The notes below the pieces were generated by a model. It saw nothing but the letters and a program-made list of their open reading frames with translations, did not search any database and was not told the origin of the DNA. The position numbers and the translations under genes were made by a program. A stretch of 64,000 nucleotides of DNA from RGIG9115 sp045603225 (GTDB lineage Bacteria; Bacillota; Clostridia; UBA1381), in NCBI GenBank assembly GCA_045603225.1, contig JAZULT010000011.1:1-64000 (forward strand). The letters run 5' to 3'. Positions 17,261 through 26,087 of the stretch are shown one piece after another (within the stretch, counting starts at the first letter, position 1; every line of letters starts with the position of its first letter).

Positions 17261-19228
17261 TTAGTTTTCAAACAACATCGGCATAAACAAACCGCCCTGT
17301 ACCGTTCTGTTCTGGAATCTTTCCATATGCGGTTCCGATGTATAATACCAGTCAGAAAACGGAACACGTTCACACATATCACAAACCATATTCCACATCC
17401 TGTCAATTATCATATCACGATATTCTGCATCGTCAGCAAGACACACACTCCACATCTGCCAGTCACTCTTGGTATAGTCAGCACGGCAGTCTAGAGGCAG
17501 TCCGTATCTGTTGATTTTTGTTTTATAGAACTCCGTCTCCGTTTTGAAAATATCTTCATCGAATATATTTAAACCGAGAAGTTTATCCATTACAAGATTA
17601 TACTTTATGCTCCATGTTTCCTTATTATCAAAGGTAAGTGCATAGTGGTCTCCTGCAGATGCATTGGTTTTCCATTCAACACCATAAGCTTTTGCTGTAT
17701 CGGTGTACTCACCGCCTTTTTCACCACATTGTTCGAGAATATCCCCAAAAGCGGCAATCGCAAGAATACCCTTTACCGAAAGATTGCAGTTATGAGCAAG
17801 GTGTCCTGCAAAGTCATCGGTACAAAGCTGTGAATCAGGGTCAAATCCTGTTTTCACAAGATAGTCAGCCCATTTTTTCAGAACATCCATATGCTCTTTC
17901 GCATATGAATAGTCATTCCTTACCTTACACAACGAGGCAACGCACAGAATCATATTTCCGCATTCTTCTACAGGCATCTGCCTTGAAAGTATGTATTCCG
18001 GATCGTCATTTTCGTAGCCGTAAGCCTGACCGTTTGCCAAAGGATAAAGTCCCACGTCATGGGGTGCAAAGTCAAATTCCCAGCCATGGTTTCCTTCTGC
18101 AAACTCAAATACAGGATTTAACATTCCCTCTACAAGGTCCGGGTTATAAATAAGGAACAGCGGTATTGACGGATATGTAACGTCAACCGTAGCAATATCG
18201 CCATCACTACAACATTCCTTTGAGAAAAACAACAGTTTACCGTCCTTTTCCGTAAGCTTATGTGCACCGATAGCCTGACGATACGCAAGACAAACTATAT
18301 CTGCGTATTTTCCGCTTATTTTCTCCGCCGAATTTCTCAGTTCCTCATCAAATCTGTCGCATCTTTTATTAACTTCATCATATTCCTTAACTGCCTTTGC
18401 TACAACAGATTCAAAATCTTCTCCATCTTTTGCCCAATAGCCTTTAAGCTTTTCCCCGAAATATTCTATTGAATAAAAATCTTCATAAGCCACGCAAAGA
18501 AAACCGGAAATTTTTTCATTACCGTTATATTTTCTCACCATGCTTACAGACGGAAAGTCATAGCATACCTTTCTCGGCTCCGTAATACCCAGCATATCGT
18601 GTTTATACTTAATCAGATCTCTTTTATCAAACCCTGAAACAACCTTGTATTCTGCTCCCGGAGCAACGAGATGTACATTTCCCCAGTCGATTCTGTTCTC
18701 GTCGCCACATTTTGAAAGTACATCCTTATCACCCTTACCTATAAAAACAGAGTAATCGGTTGTTCCGAAAGAAACAGTCTGCGATGTGTCGTCAACACAG
18801 ATTTCAGAGCAGATATCAAAATAAATTTCGAGTTCATGCTCTCTGTCATCCTTATACTCTATATCATAGCTCACATAACTGACAGGTCTTGACATCAGCT
18901 CAAGGTCGTCTGTCAGCAACGGGGTTCTGAAAGTAAGAACCAACACAAGAATTTCATTTTCAAACCTGTAAACTGTTTTTGTAGCATGAACTGTAACGTC
19001 TGTCTGTTCAATCACTCCCGGTTCGTAGAAATAAATTTCATTATCATTTTGTACCTTTCCCATAAAACGATAATACTCACCGTCAACTTTGAGCCATCCC
19101 GTCATAGCGGCACGCTTATTACTCCAATGTCTTGTCACATCATCATATAAATTGTCCGAGTAAGACCATATACTGAAATGTGGATCCACCGTAACAAGGG
19201 GAATCGCAGTATATCTAATTTCATTCAT
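17261..19228 (-). CDS. Glutaminase-A-like protein (DUF4965/DUF5127/DUF1793 family)
   Basis: 655 residues without signal peptide. The whole length matches the GtaA-like family: N-terminal LVTVDPHFSIWSYSDNLYDD (about 10-29), the DUF5127 beta-region (about 80-250), central DUF4965 (about 270-450; DVTYPSIPLFLIYNPDLVEG, APHDVGLYPLANGQAYGY) and the C-terminal six-hairpin-like DUF1793 (about 455-650; DFAGHLAHNCNLSVKGILA). The fungal founder is an extracellular glutaminase, but bacterial homologues within sugar loci have an alpha/alpha barrel resembling glycosidases, so a carbohydrate role is plausible. Starts 21 bases after the permease gene, in the same operon. RBS AGGAGA. Confidence 0.85.
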   Translation of the reverse strand: MNEIRYTAIPLVTVDPHFSIWSYSDNLYDDVTRHWSNKRAAMTGWLKVDGEYYRFMGKVQNDNEIYFYEPGVIEQTDVTVHATKTVYRFENEILVLVLTFRTPLLTDDLELMSRPVSYVSYDIEYKDDREHELEIYFDICSEICVDDTSQTVSFGTTDYSVFIGKGDKDVLSKCGDENRIDWGNVHLVAPGAEYKVVSGFDKRDLIKYKHDMLGITEPRKVCYDFPSVSMVRKYNGNEKISGFLCVAYEDFYSIEYFGEKLKGYWAKDGEDFESVVAKAVKEYDEVNKRCDRFDEELRNSAEKISGKYADIVCLAYRQAIGAHKLTEKDGKLLFFSKECCSDGDIATVDVTYPSIPLFLIYNPDLVEGMLNPVFEFAEGNHGWEFDFAPHDVGLYPLANGQAYGYENDDPEYILSRQMPVEECGNMILCVASLCKVRNDYSYAKEHMDVLKKWADYLVKTGFDPDSQLCTDDFAGHLAHNCNLSVKGILAIAAFGDILEQCGEKGGEYTDTAKAYGVEWKTNASAGDHYALTFDNKETWSIKYNLVMDKLLGLNIFDEDIFKTETEFYKTKINRYGLPLDCRADYTKSDWQMWSVCLADDAEYRDMIIDRMWNMVCDMCERVPFSDWYYTSEPHMERFQNRTVQGGLFMPMLFEN

Positions 19229-19249
19229 CTGTTCAATCTCCTGTCTGTA

Positions 19250-20179
19250 TTATCCTTTAACGCCACCGGCAGCAATTCCACCCATTATATATTTCTGGAA
19301 TACGCAGAATATAATAAGCGACGGAATACTTGCAAACATAAGTCCCAGCATATAAATATTAGCTGTTATATCTTTACTGTCCTTCATCATGAAAATTTTT
19401 GCCGGAGTTGTCATTTTAGCAGCATCCTTCAGCACAATATACGGAGTGAAATAATCCGACCATGCACCGCTGAGCGCTCCTATGGAAACAAATACCACAA
19501 CCGGAAGTGCTATAGGAATCATAATCTTCAAGAAAATTTTGAAGTTAGAACAACCGTCTATCATCGCCGCTTCCATAATAGAATCTGATATTGTGTCAAA
19601 GTTGTTTTTAAATAATATTATATTAAAACTGTTTGCTGCCGCACCAATCCATATGGGCCAGTATGTATCAAGAATATTGATATTTGTCACCGAATTAAAA
19701 CCATTGTCCACTATAAACGGAAAAGAAGTATATGACATATAAGTGGGTACGGTTCTGATTATACCGGGCATCATCATTGTCCATACAGTAAGAACAAAGA
19801 CAATTCTTGTACCTTTTACTTTTTTCTTTGACAATACAAAGCCTGCAAGTCCGCACACAAGTATATTGGCAACTACATTTCCAAGAGAAACAATAATTGT
19901 ATTTATCATACTTCTTCCCAATTTAAGAAACTCCCATGTTTCAGATATATGCGCAACCGCACCGGAGAACGTAAAGTTATCCGGCAGAAGCTTCGCTGAA
20001 CTGTATATTTCCTGAGATGATTTAAATGCCGTCAGCACCATCCACAAAGCCGGAAAAAAGGTGATAATGCAAAATAAAATCAATACTCCGAAAAATATCC
20101 AGTAAAGAGTTTTTCCCTTTGCTGTTTTCAAGTCGGCCTGATTTAATATTCCTGCTTGTTTTTCTGAAAACTTTTTCAT
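19250..20179 (-). CDS. ABC sugar importer permease (MalG/UgpE type)
   Basis: A 309-residue inner-membrane protein with six predicted transmembrane segments. The cytoplasmic EAA loop EAAMIDGCSNFKIFLKIMIP (about 205-224) is the contact site for the ATPase. Length is slightly above the family's 275-290 because of a basic N-terminal extension. RBS GGAGG before ATG. Pairs with the permease at 20195 and the lipoprotein at 21174. The ATP-binding subunit is absent, as is usual in clostridia, where a shared MsmK-type ATPase serves several importers. Confidence 0.95.
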   Translation of the reverse strand: MKKFSEKQAGILNQADLKTAKGKTLYWIFFGVLILFCIITFFPALWMVLTAFKSSQEIYSSAKLLPDNFTFSGAVAHISETWEFLKLGRSMINTIIVSLGNVVANILVCGLAGFVLSKKKVKGTRIVFVLTVWTMMMPGIIRTVPTYMSYTSFPFIVDNGFNSVTNINILDTYWPIWIGAAANSFNIILFKNNFDTISDSIMEAAMIDGCSNFKIFLKIMIPIALPVVVFVSIGALSGAWSDYFTPYIVLKDAAKMTTPAKIFMMKDSKDITANIYMLGLMFASIPSLIIFCVFQKYIMGGIAAGGVKG

Positions 20180-20194
20180 ATAAATCCTACCTCC

Positions 20195-21109
20195 TTAAAA
20201 ACTTTCTTCCACTTTTTTGTTAAGCTTAAAATAAAACAATGTTGCAATAATCAATATAAAGAACACTATTGTACCAAGCGCCAGTGCCTGTCCTACTCTT
20301 CCGTTTACAAATCCGTACTGATACATCTGATATCCCACAGATGTAGATGCACCGTTGGGTCCACCTCCGGTAAGAACCATAGGTTCCTGCATTACCTGGA
20401 ACACACCTATAAGCTGTCTTACAACATTAAGCACAAGAAGTCCGGAAATCTGCGGAATGGAAATCGTCAGAAACCTTCTGAAGGGACCTGCTCCATCTAT
20501 GGTAACTGCTTCATACAATTCCGTCGAAATCCCCTGTATGGTTGTATAGTAAAGAAACATAGTTCCGGGAAATCCCGCCCAGGTCATCTGTATTACTATA
20601 AACATAATAGTAAATCTTGAATCGTTCAGCCAGATATACGGATCCATTCCGAACTTTGAGAGCAGAATATTCAGCATACCTGTACTGTCGGGAGAATAAA
20701 TAAAATACCAAAGAAGCAGAATGGTTATTCCGGGAAGTACAGCCGGCAGATAGATAATAACACGCATGGTACTTCTGAAATGCACCATCTCGTTCAGTAT
20801 AAAGGCAATGATTATCGGCGGAATAAAACCTATTATAAAACTCCAGAATACATATTCAAGAGTATTGAACATTATGGGCCAGAACTCCGTATTTGAAACA
20901 ACTCTTGCGTAGTTTTCCAGACCTATGAACTCAACGGGCGTATATCCCTTCATTTTGAAAAAAGACCACACTATTCCCATAACCGAAGGACGCCATATCA
21001 TAAGATATAAAGCTATAACCGCGGGAAGTAACAAAAGCCACACTCCGAGTGTGTTTTTTATTTTATATGACTTTGTTTTCTTTTTTTCTTCAACAATAAT
21101 TTCTGACAA
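20195..21109 (-). CDS. ABC sugar importer permease (MalF/UgpA type)
   Basis: A 304-residue membrane protein starting with TTG at 21109, eight bases after GAGAGGTG. Six hydrophobic segments; EAA motif EAVTIDGAGPFRRFLTISIP (about 207-226). First permease of the importer, between the binding lipoprotein and the second permease. A strong intercistronic stem-loop (21133-21159) separates it from the lipoprotein gene, likely lowering its expression relative to that gene. Confidence 0.95.
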   Translation of the reverse strand: MSEIIVEEKKKTKSYKIKNTLGVWLLLLPAVIALYLMIWRPSVMGIVWSFFKMKGYTPVEFIGLENYARVVSNTEFWPIMFNTLEYVFWSFIIGFIPPIIIAFILNEMVHFRSTMRVIIYLPAVLPGITILLLWYFIYSPDSTGMLNILLSKFGMDPYIWLNDSRFTIMFIVIQMTWAGFPGTMFLYYTTIQGISTELYEAVTIDGAGPFRRFLTISIPQISGLLVLNVVRQLIGVFQVMQEPMVLTGGGPNGASTSVGYQMYQYGFVNGRVGQALALGTIVFFILIIATLFYFKLNKKVEESF

Positions 21110-21132
21110 AGCCGTCTCACCTCTCTTTATTC

Positions 21133-21159
21133 AGGCGTGCCGCATGACACGGCACGCCT
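21133..21159 (-). promoter_or_regulatory. Intercistronic stem-loop between binding-protein and permease genes
   Basis: A perfect 10-bp GC-rich stem (AGGCGTGCCG/CGGCACGCCT) with a 7-base loop and no U-tract. Comparable stem-loops downstream of malE-type genes protect the upstream mRNA and give the binding protein in excess. Confidence 0.7.
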
Positions 21160-21173
21160 TATCGCTGTTAAAA

Positions 21174-22592
21174 TCAATCTAAATTATTAAGATAATTTGA
21201 CTGAAAATCTTCGTTTGCTTTCTTTACGAGAGCAGGAATATCTGCATCCTTATTTGTGAGAATTTCCTGGATTATTCCATCAAATACCGCATAAAGCTCC
21301 TGAGCACATACAGGTTCTTCAGGGCGGAGCTCTATACTTGCATCATTTAATGACTCATTGTAAAGTCTTACATGGTTAATATTGATGTTTGTATACTTTT
21401 TTCTCAGTTCATCTGTGAACTTACCTATTTCTGTTTCTGAGTTCCATACTGACAACTCGTCGATTCCCACAACATGATTCTTTTCAACAGTTTCCTTATA
21501 GCTGTCTTCTATGATCCTTTTGTCTGCTTCATCAAGTTTATATCCGCTACCTACTTTTTCAAGCCATTTGATTGCAACGTCAACCTGGTCTTCTGTAGCG
21601 CCATTTGCAACAGTTGCTGTATATCCGCCTGTTAATGTAACGTGATTTTCAGGACCTGCAGGAATTGCCATTATACCCATATGCTCAATAGGCATTTCAT
21701 ACTGATAAAGCTGTCCTGTAAAGTTACCTGCTGTAATAATCATACCGATATTTCCGATTGCAAACTGCTTGTAATACTCGGTAAGGTCAATAAGTGAATT
21801 ATCGAGGAAGATATTATGCTTCCACTTAAGGTCGCTGATGTACTGAAGTGCATCAATTGTATTCTGTGAATCGAATGTTGCAGTATATCCGCCTTCACCG
21901 TCACCCTTCATAAACTCTGTACCGTAGCTCCATGCGATAGGAGTAAAGAGCCATCCGCCGCAGTTACCCATGGTAGGAATAACAAAGCCGGCTTTTCCTG
22001 TAGCTTCTGTAATTTTCTTACCGAATTCAACAACTTCATTCCAGTCTTTCGGCTGCATCGGTGTTCCGTCTTCATTCATAAGACCTGCTTTTTCAAACAA
22101 GTCAACATTGTATGCAAGACCAAGTGAATATGCATTTGTCGGAAATGTACAGATTTTTCCGTCTCTTGTAATAAGGTTAAGAATTGCTTCATTAAATACA
22201 TTTTCATAACCTGCACGCTTCAAGCCTTCGGTAAGATCTGTAAAGTATTCACCTGCAGCAATTTTTTCAATTTCTGTAAAGTTTGCATAATACAAATCAG
22301 GGAGCTGGTCTGCAGCTGCTTTTGAATAAAATGTCTGAAGGTCAAATCCCCATGTATCGGGAACAATTGCCATAGTCGGGTTATCAGCTTCAAACTCTTC
22401 CTTCTGCTTTGTTATTCTTTCAAGATAATCCACATCTGTTGTATCTTCAGCAGGCCAGTTACCTACTGAAAGCATAGTTCTTCCCTGTTCATCTTTGTCG
22501 TTATTTACACTCTGTGAAGGTGTACAGCCTGAAAAAGCTGACATCACACACGCTGAACTGATTACACAAGATAATATTTTTGTTAATTTCAT
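21174..22592 (-). CDS. Extracellular sugar-binding lipoprotein of the ABC importer
   Basis: 472 residues with a lipoprotein signal peptide; lipobox FSGC with Cys23 as the lipidated residue. The mature part is a solute-binding protein of the family-1 (MalE/UgpB) type, for example NAYSLGLAYNVDLFEKAGL (about 135-153) and PKDWNEVVEFGKKI. It captures an oligosaccharide at the membrane surface and delivers it to the two permeases. Substrate unknown. RBS AGAGG before ATG; 18 bases after the secreted GH/CBM9 gene. Somewhat longer than the usual 420 residues. Confidence 0.93.
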   Translation of the reverse strand: MKLTKILSCVISSACVMSAFSGCTPSQSVNNDKDEQGRTMLSVGNWPAEDTTDVDYLERITKQKEEFEADNPTMAIVPDTWGFDLQTFYSKAAADQLPDLYYANFTEIEKIAAGEYFTDLTEGLKRAGYENVFNEAILNLITRDGKICTFPTNAYSLGLAYNVDLFEKAGLMNEDGTPMQPKDWNEVVEFGKKITEATGKAGFVIPTMGNCGGWLFTPIAWSYGTEFMKGDGEGGYTATFDSQNTIDALQYISDLKWKHNIFLDNSLIDLTEYYKQFAIGNIGMIITAGNFTGQLYQYEMPIEHMGIMAIPAGPENHVTLTGGYTATVANGATEDQVDVAIKWLEKVGSGYKLDEADKRIIEDSYKETVEKNHVVGIDELSVWNSETEIGKFTDELRKKYTNININHVRLYNESLNDASIELRPEEPVCAQELYAVFDGIIQEILTNKDADIPALVKKANEDFQSNYLNNLD

Positions 22593-22610
22593 AATTATAA
22601 CCTCTTTCTT

Positions 22611-25600
22611 TTAATTATTTTTTCCTATTAAATTTATATAAGTAAACAAGGAAGAATCCTTATTAAAGAATATACCTCCTGCAAACAAAATTGCCCCTCT
22701 TCTTCCTTGTCCGTCATTATCATTTACCAGAAAAGAAAAACCAAGTCTTGAGTTTGCTTTAGGTTGCACTCCATCTGGTAGCAAGCTATCCCATGGCATT
22801 GAAAGCTCATAAATTGTCTTGGCACCATCAACATTTATAGCCAAATCATATTCTTCTTCCGGAAGCAATCCTGTTTTATGTTTTTCAGAGTCCTGAGCGC
22901 TGTATCTGTAAAGCTGTGGCCCTTTTGGCGTTTTTGCAATACCAATTTCAGTAAAAGAGGTATTCGCTTCACCAAGCGCTATATATTCATCTCCTGAACC
23001 CATATATACACCAAACTGAACTGAATCACCTTGCCATGTGTAGAAGTCCTCATATTCCTGTGAAAATTTATCATCCGTTACATCCCAGCAAAAATACACA
23101 TTTTCTTCATCCCACATAGCATATGTCTTTGATGATTGGTCGTGTGCGCCTTGCCATTCTTTGCCGGTCCAGCCATTTGAATATACTACATTCTCCAGCT
23201 CAGACGACTGCATCAATGTTTGAACATTCCATTCATTATCACTGATTTTGCCGTCAATTATCGGTTTTGTTTCAGCATAGGACGCGCAGGTTGTATCTGC
23301 TTTTGCTTCGCCTTCTATCACCTCTCCTGTATCAAGGGTTAATTTATACTCAAATGTATAAATTTGTTTTTGAGTAATTTCAGGTAAATCAAATACAATT
23401 TCAGCAGTCTTCTGTTTTGGCACGAAAGATATATCTACCGGTTTTTTCGTTTTGAACTTTTCGGGTCCCGTTACTTCAAATTTGCCGGATAAAACTTTAA
23501 AATTTGACGAGTTACTAATTCGTGCCACCCCTTGCCATTTATTGAAGTTAGCAGGCGATTTTAATTGCAATGACATCTGAGTTACTGCTATCGGGACAGA
23601 TTTCACTTGTATCGGTAATATGGAAATAATTTTCTCGTTATCCTTTATTACAATTCTTATTTCATATTCCTTGCCGACTTCTGCAGCATTAGTAAATTCA
23701 ATAGCATTTTTACCTGCTTTCAATGTAATTTCACAAATATCACCGTTCTGCCCGGACATTTCAAATTCTGCTTTTAACTCTTTTCCTGTGTTATTAGTAA
23801 TATCAAATGCAATTGTATCGTTGGAAACTACTTCAACGTATCCGTCCAAAGCAAATTTGTCTTGTTCTTTCAATACATTAACATCTGAAAACTCACCAAG
23901 AATGTAATGTGGATATTCTGTTATATTAAATGTATAAATACCATCATCAGAGTTTACTATTCTTTCGTTTGCATATTCATCAAAGTATTGAATTTCATTT
24001 ACACCTAAGTCCAGTGTAACTGTTTCCACTCCGGAAATAGCGTTTAATGCGATAATGTTTTTATCAAACTTATTACTTCTGAATTTTAATATTCTTAAAT
24101 TATCCTCTTTAACAATATATTCTTCAGGTTCTGAATCTGCAAACAAGTAATTGTATCCTGTAAGCATTACAAATGATTCCCAGGGAACGCATATCTGACC
24201 ATATATTCTTGCATAACCATTCGAAGATGAAACATGTCCGAACGAGGCTTCTCTTCTGTATGTCAGATTTCCCGGATCTTCAAATCGATAAATATAAAAT
24301 CTATCAACATCCTGCTCCAGACGTTGCATTAAGGTTTCCCTTATAGTAACCGCACCCTGTCGTTTTTTTGTATCAATATGTGCATCTGCTACAGTTCCGC
24401 CGTACTCGGTAATCCATATTTCATATTCATCACGATCTACGCCAAATTTTTCAATTTCATCCACATACCACTGTATTCTCTCCGATGTACCAAATTTTTC
24501 AGGATAAGGATTTGGATATCCATGAAAAGTAATAGCATTTCCCCTTATCATTTCATCAAGTCCGTTTTCAAGCATCTCAGTTGTATAATGATGTCTATCC
24601 TCACTTCCTGCACCTGCATAACACAAATATCCTATTTTAGCAGTCGGATCGTATTTTTCAATCTTTTCTGCAACCATTGAATACAGTCTCATATAATTTT
24701 CCGGACTGAAGTTTTGCGAAAAACTTAAGAGGTCAGGCTCATTCCATGCCTCATACACGTCAGTTTTGTCAGCAAGATGCGGAATTATTTTCTCAGCATA
24801 CTGCTCTGCTTTTACCAATTCCTCATCCGTATCCGGCATCCAGTTCCAACCGCCTGTGACAACATTGTTACCAAAATAGAGAATCGGCAAAACACTTAAT
24901 CCACGTTCTGCTGTTTCTTCAATCGTGGTATCCTGTTTTAAATTAACAGTAAAATTACCCGGAGTAACCTCTCTGTTATGCCAGCCTTCATCATAACGGC
25001 TACCTGAAAATCCACCAAGTCGTATCAAGTCTAACGCCTGTTCAAGTTGTTCCTGTGTAGTTAATGACTGTTGTGAATATCCCGGGCCACAGAAAAATAA
25101 ATGTTCATTCTGTATGCCGTTCGGATCAGCTTTTATTATAGCAATAACACTATACTGAACTCTTGAAGCTATTCCAAGCTCATCGTTTTTTACTGATACA
25201 AAGTAATTATATCTGTCACATCTTTGGAATTCGCTGAAGTCAAAGTCAAATTTCTTTACTTCATCTGCTTCAAAGCTGATTTTTTCTGTCTTTGAATATG
25301 CTACATATCCATCTGCATTTTCAAATTCAAAGGTTACGTCAACTGAAATCGGCTCATCCTTTAAATTTGTAAAGGTATTGTGAATGATTTTATTTTCATC
25401 CACCCAGGAAAAAGTATTTCCGGTGTTATCTATCGAAACAATATTTCTTACAGGATTTGCACCCGGAATTTTTGTTATTCTGACTTCTTTGAAAGGAATA
25501 GGAATTTCAGAAAGATAGTTCGGATTATTCAGCGCATCCGATAATCTCGTTCCAACAAATAAATCACAGGAACCCTCCAGCGTTTTTTCAAACTTCGCAT

Positions 25601-26075
25601 CATCAAGTCGAAATGTAGCTGTTTTCCATTTTTCTGTTCCTTCGGTGTAAATTACTTTTTCCTCAGCCATTCCCCATGCTTCACCCGACTGTCTCGGTCT
25701 TTGAGGATCATAAGCAAGGAAGAAAAATCCACCTTTTGCCACGTCAAAGTAGTCAACCTCTACAATATATGCATCTCCGTTATCAACACCGCTTTTAAAG
25801 TCATTATCCAAAACCATACAAAGTTTATCGCTTTGAAGTCCGTTGGCTTTATCAACAATCCAACATTCTTCACCATTTCGTTCGGATATCTGCTTAATGT
25901 CAGCCTGAGCACCCACTTTGTATGAAGTAAAGTTTTTAGTTTTCAGCTTATTACCCATAATGGCATAAGCTATGTTTTCCGACTCATAAATTTTATCATA
26001 CGCTGAAGCGGGATGCACAAACAATCCTGCCACCATGGAAAGTGCCGCAAAAAGCGAAATTATTTTTCTTTTCAT
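22611..26075 (-). CDS. Secreted clan GH-A glycosidase with C-terminal CBM9-like domain
   Basis: 1,154 residues with a signal peptide (about 1-25, ending HPASA). Order: N-terminal beta-domain (about 30-205) resembling a carbohydrate-binding jelly roll; Ig-like linker (about 210-310); TIM barrel (about 320-640) with acid/base Glu446 in VYEAWNEPDLL and nucleophile Glu557 in EIWITEYGGTV; beta-sandwich domains (about 700-945); and a CBM9/DOMON-like domain (about 955-1154) starting PIIDGKISDNEWN with MWDEENVYFCWDVTDDKF. Barrel motifs resemble GH39 and GH5-type enzymes but I cannot assign a family. Likely the main depolymerising enzyme of this locus. No SLH or sortase motif; attachment could come from the SLH proteins encoded directly upstream. 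RBS GGAGG. Confidence 0.85.
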   Translation of the reverse strand: MKRKIISLFAALSMVAGLFVHPASAYDKIYESENIAYAIMGNKLKTKNFTSYKVGAQADIKQISERNGEECWIVDKANGLQSDKLCMVLDNDFKSGVDNGDAYIVEVDYFDVAKGGFFFLAYDPQRPRQSGEAWGMAEEKVIYTEGTEKWKTATFRLDDAKFEKTLEGSCDLFVGTRLSDALNNPNYLSEIPIPFKEVRITKIPGANPVRNIVSIDNTGNTFSWVDENKIIHNTFTNLKDEPISVDVTFEFENADGYVAYSKTEKISFEADEVKKFDFDFSEFQRCDRYNYFVSVKNDELGIASRVQYSVIAIIKADPNGIQNEHLFFCGPGYSQQSLTTQEQLEQALDLIRLGGFSGSRYDEGWHNREVTPGNFTVNLKQDTTIEETAERGLSVLPILYFGNNVVTGGWNWMPDTDEELVKAEQYAEKIIPHLADKTDVYEAWNEPDLLSFSQNFSPENYMRLYSMVAEKIEKYDPTAKIGYLCYAGAGSEDRHHYTTEMLENGLDEMIRGNAITFHGYPNPYPEKFGTSERIQWYVDEIEKFGVDRDEYEIWITEYGGTVADAHIDTKKRQGAVTIRETLMQRLEQDVDRFYIYRFEDPGNLTYRREASFGHVSSSNGYARIYGQICVPWESFVMLTGYNYLFADSEPEEYIVKEDNLRILKFRSNKFDKNIIALNAISGVETVTLDLGVNEIQYFDEYANERIVNSDDGIYTFNITEYPHYILGEFSDVNVLKEQDKFALDGYVEVVSNDTIAFDITNNTGKELKAEFEMSGQNGDICEITLKAGKNAIEFTNAAEVGKEYEIRIVIKDNEKIISILPIQVKSVPIAVTQMSLQLKSPANFNKWQGVARISNSSNFKVLSGKFEVTGPEKFKTKKPVDISFVPKQKTAEIVFDLPEITQKQIYTFEYKLTLDTGEVIEGEAKADTTCASYAETKPIIDGKISDNEWNVQTLMQSSELENVVYSNGWTGKEWQGAHDQSSKTYAMWDEENVYFCWDVTDDKFSQEYEDFYTWQGDSVQFGVYMGSGDEYIALGEANTSFTEIGIAKTPKGPQLYRYSAQDSEKHKTGLLPEEEYDLAINVDGAKTIYELSMPWDSLLPDGVQPKANSRLGFSFLVNDNDGQGRRGAILFAGGIFFNKDSSLFTYINLIGKNN

Positions 26076-26087
26076 ACAGCACCTCCG

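Noticed and set aside
17638..18153. 171-residue open frame opposite the glutaminase-A-like gene
   Set aside because: Antisense shadow; no start signals and improbable composition.
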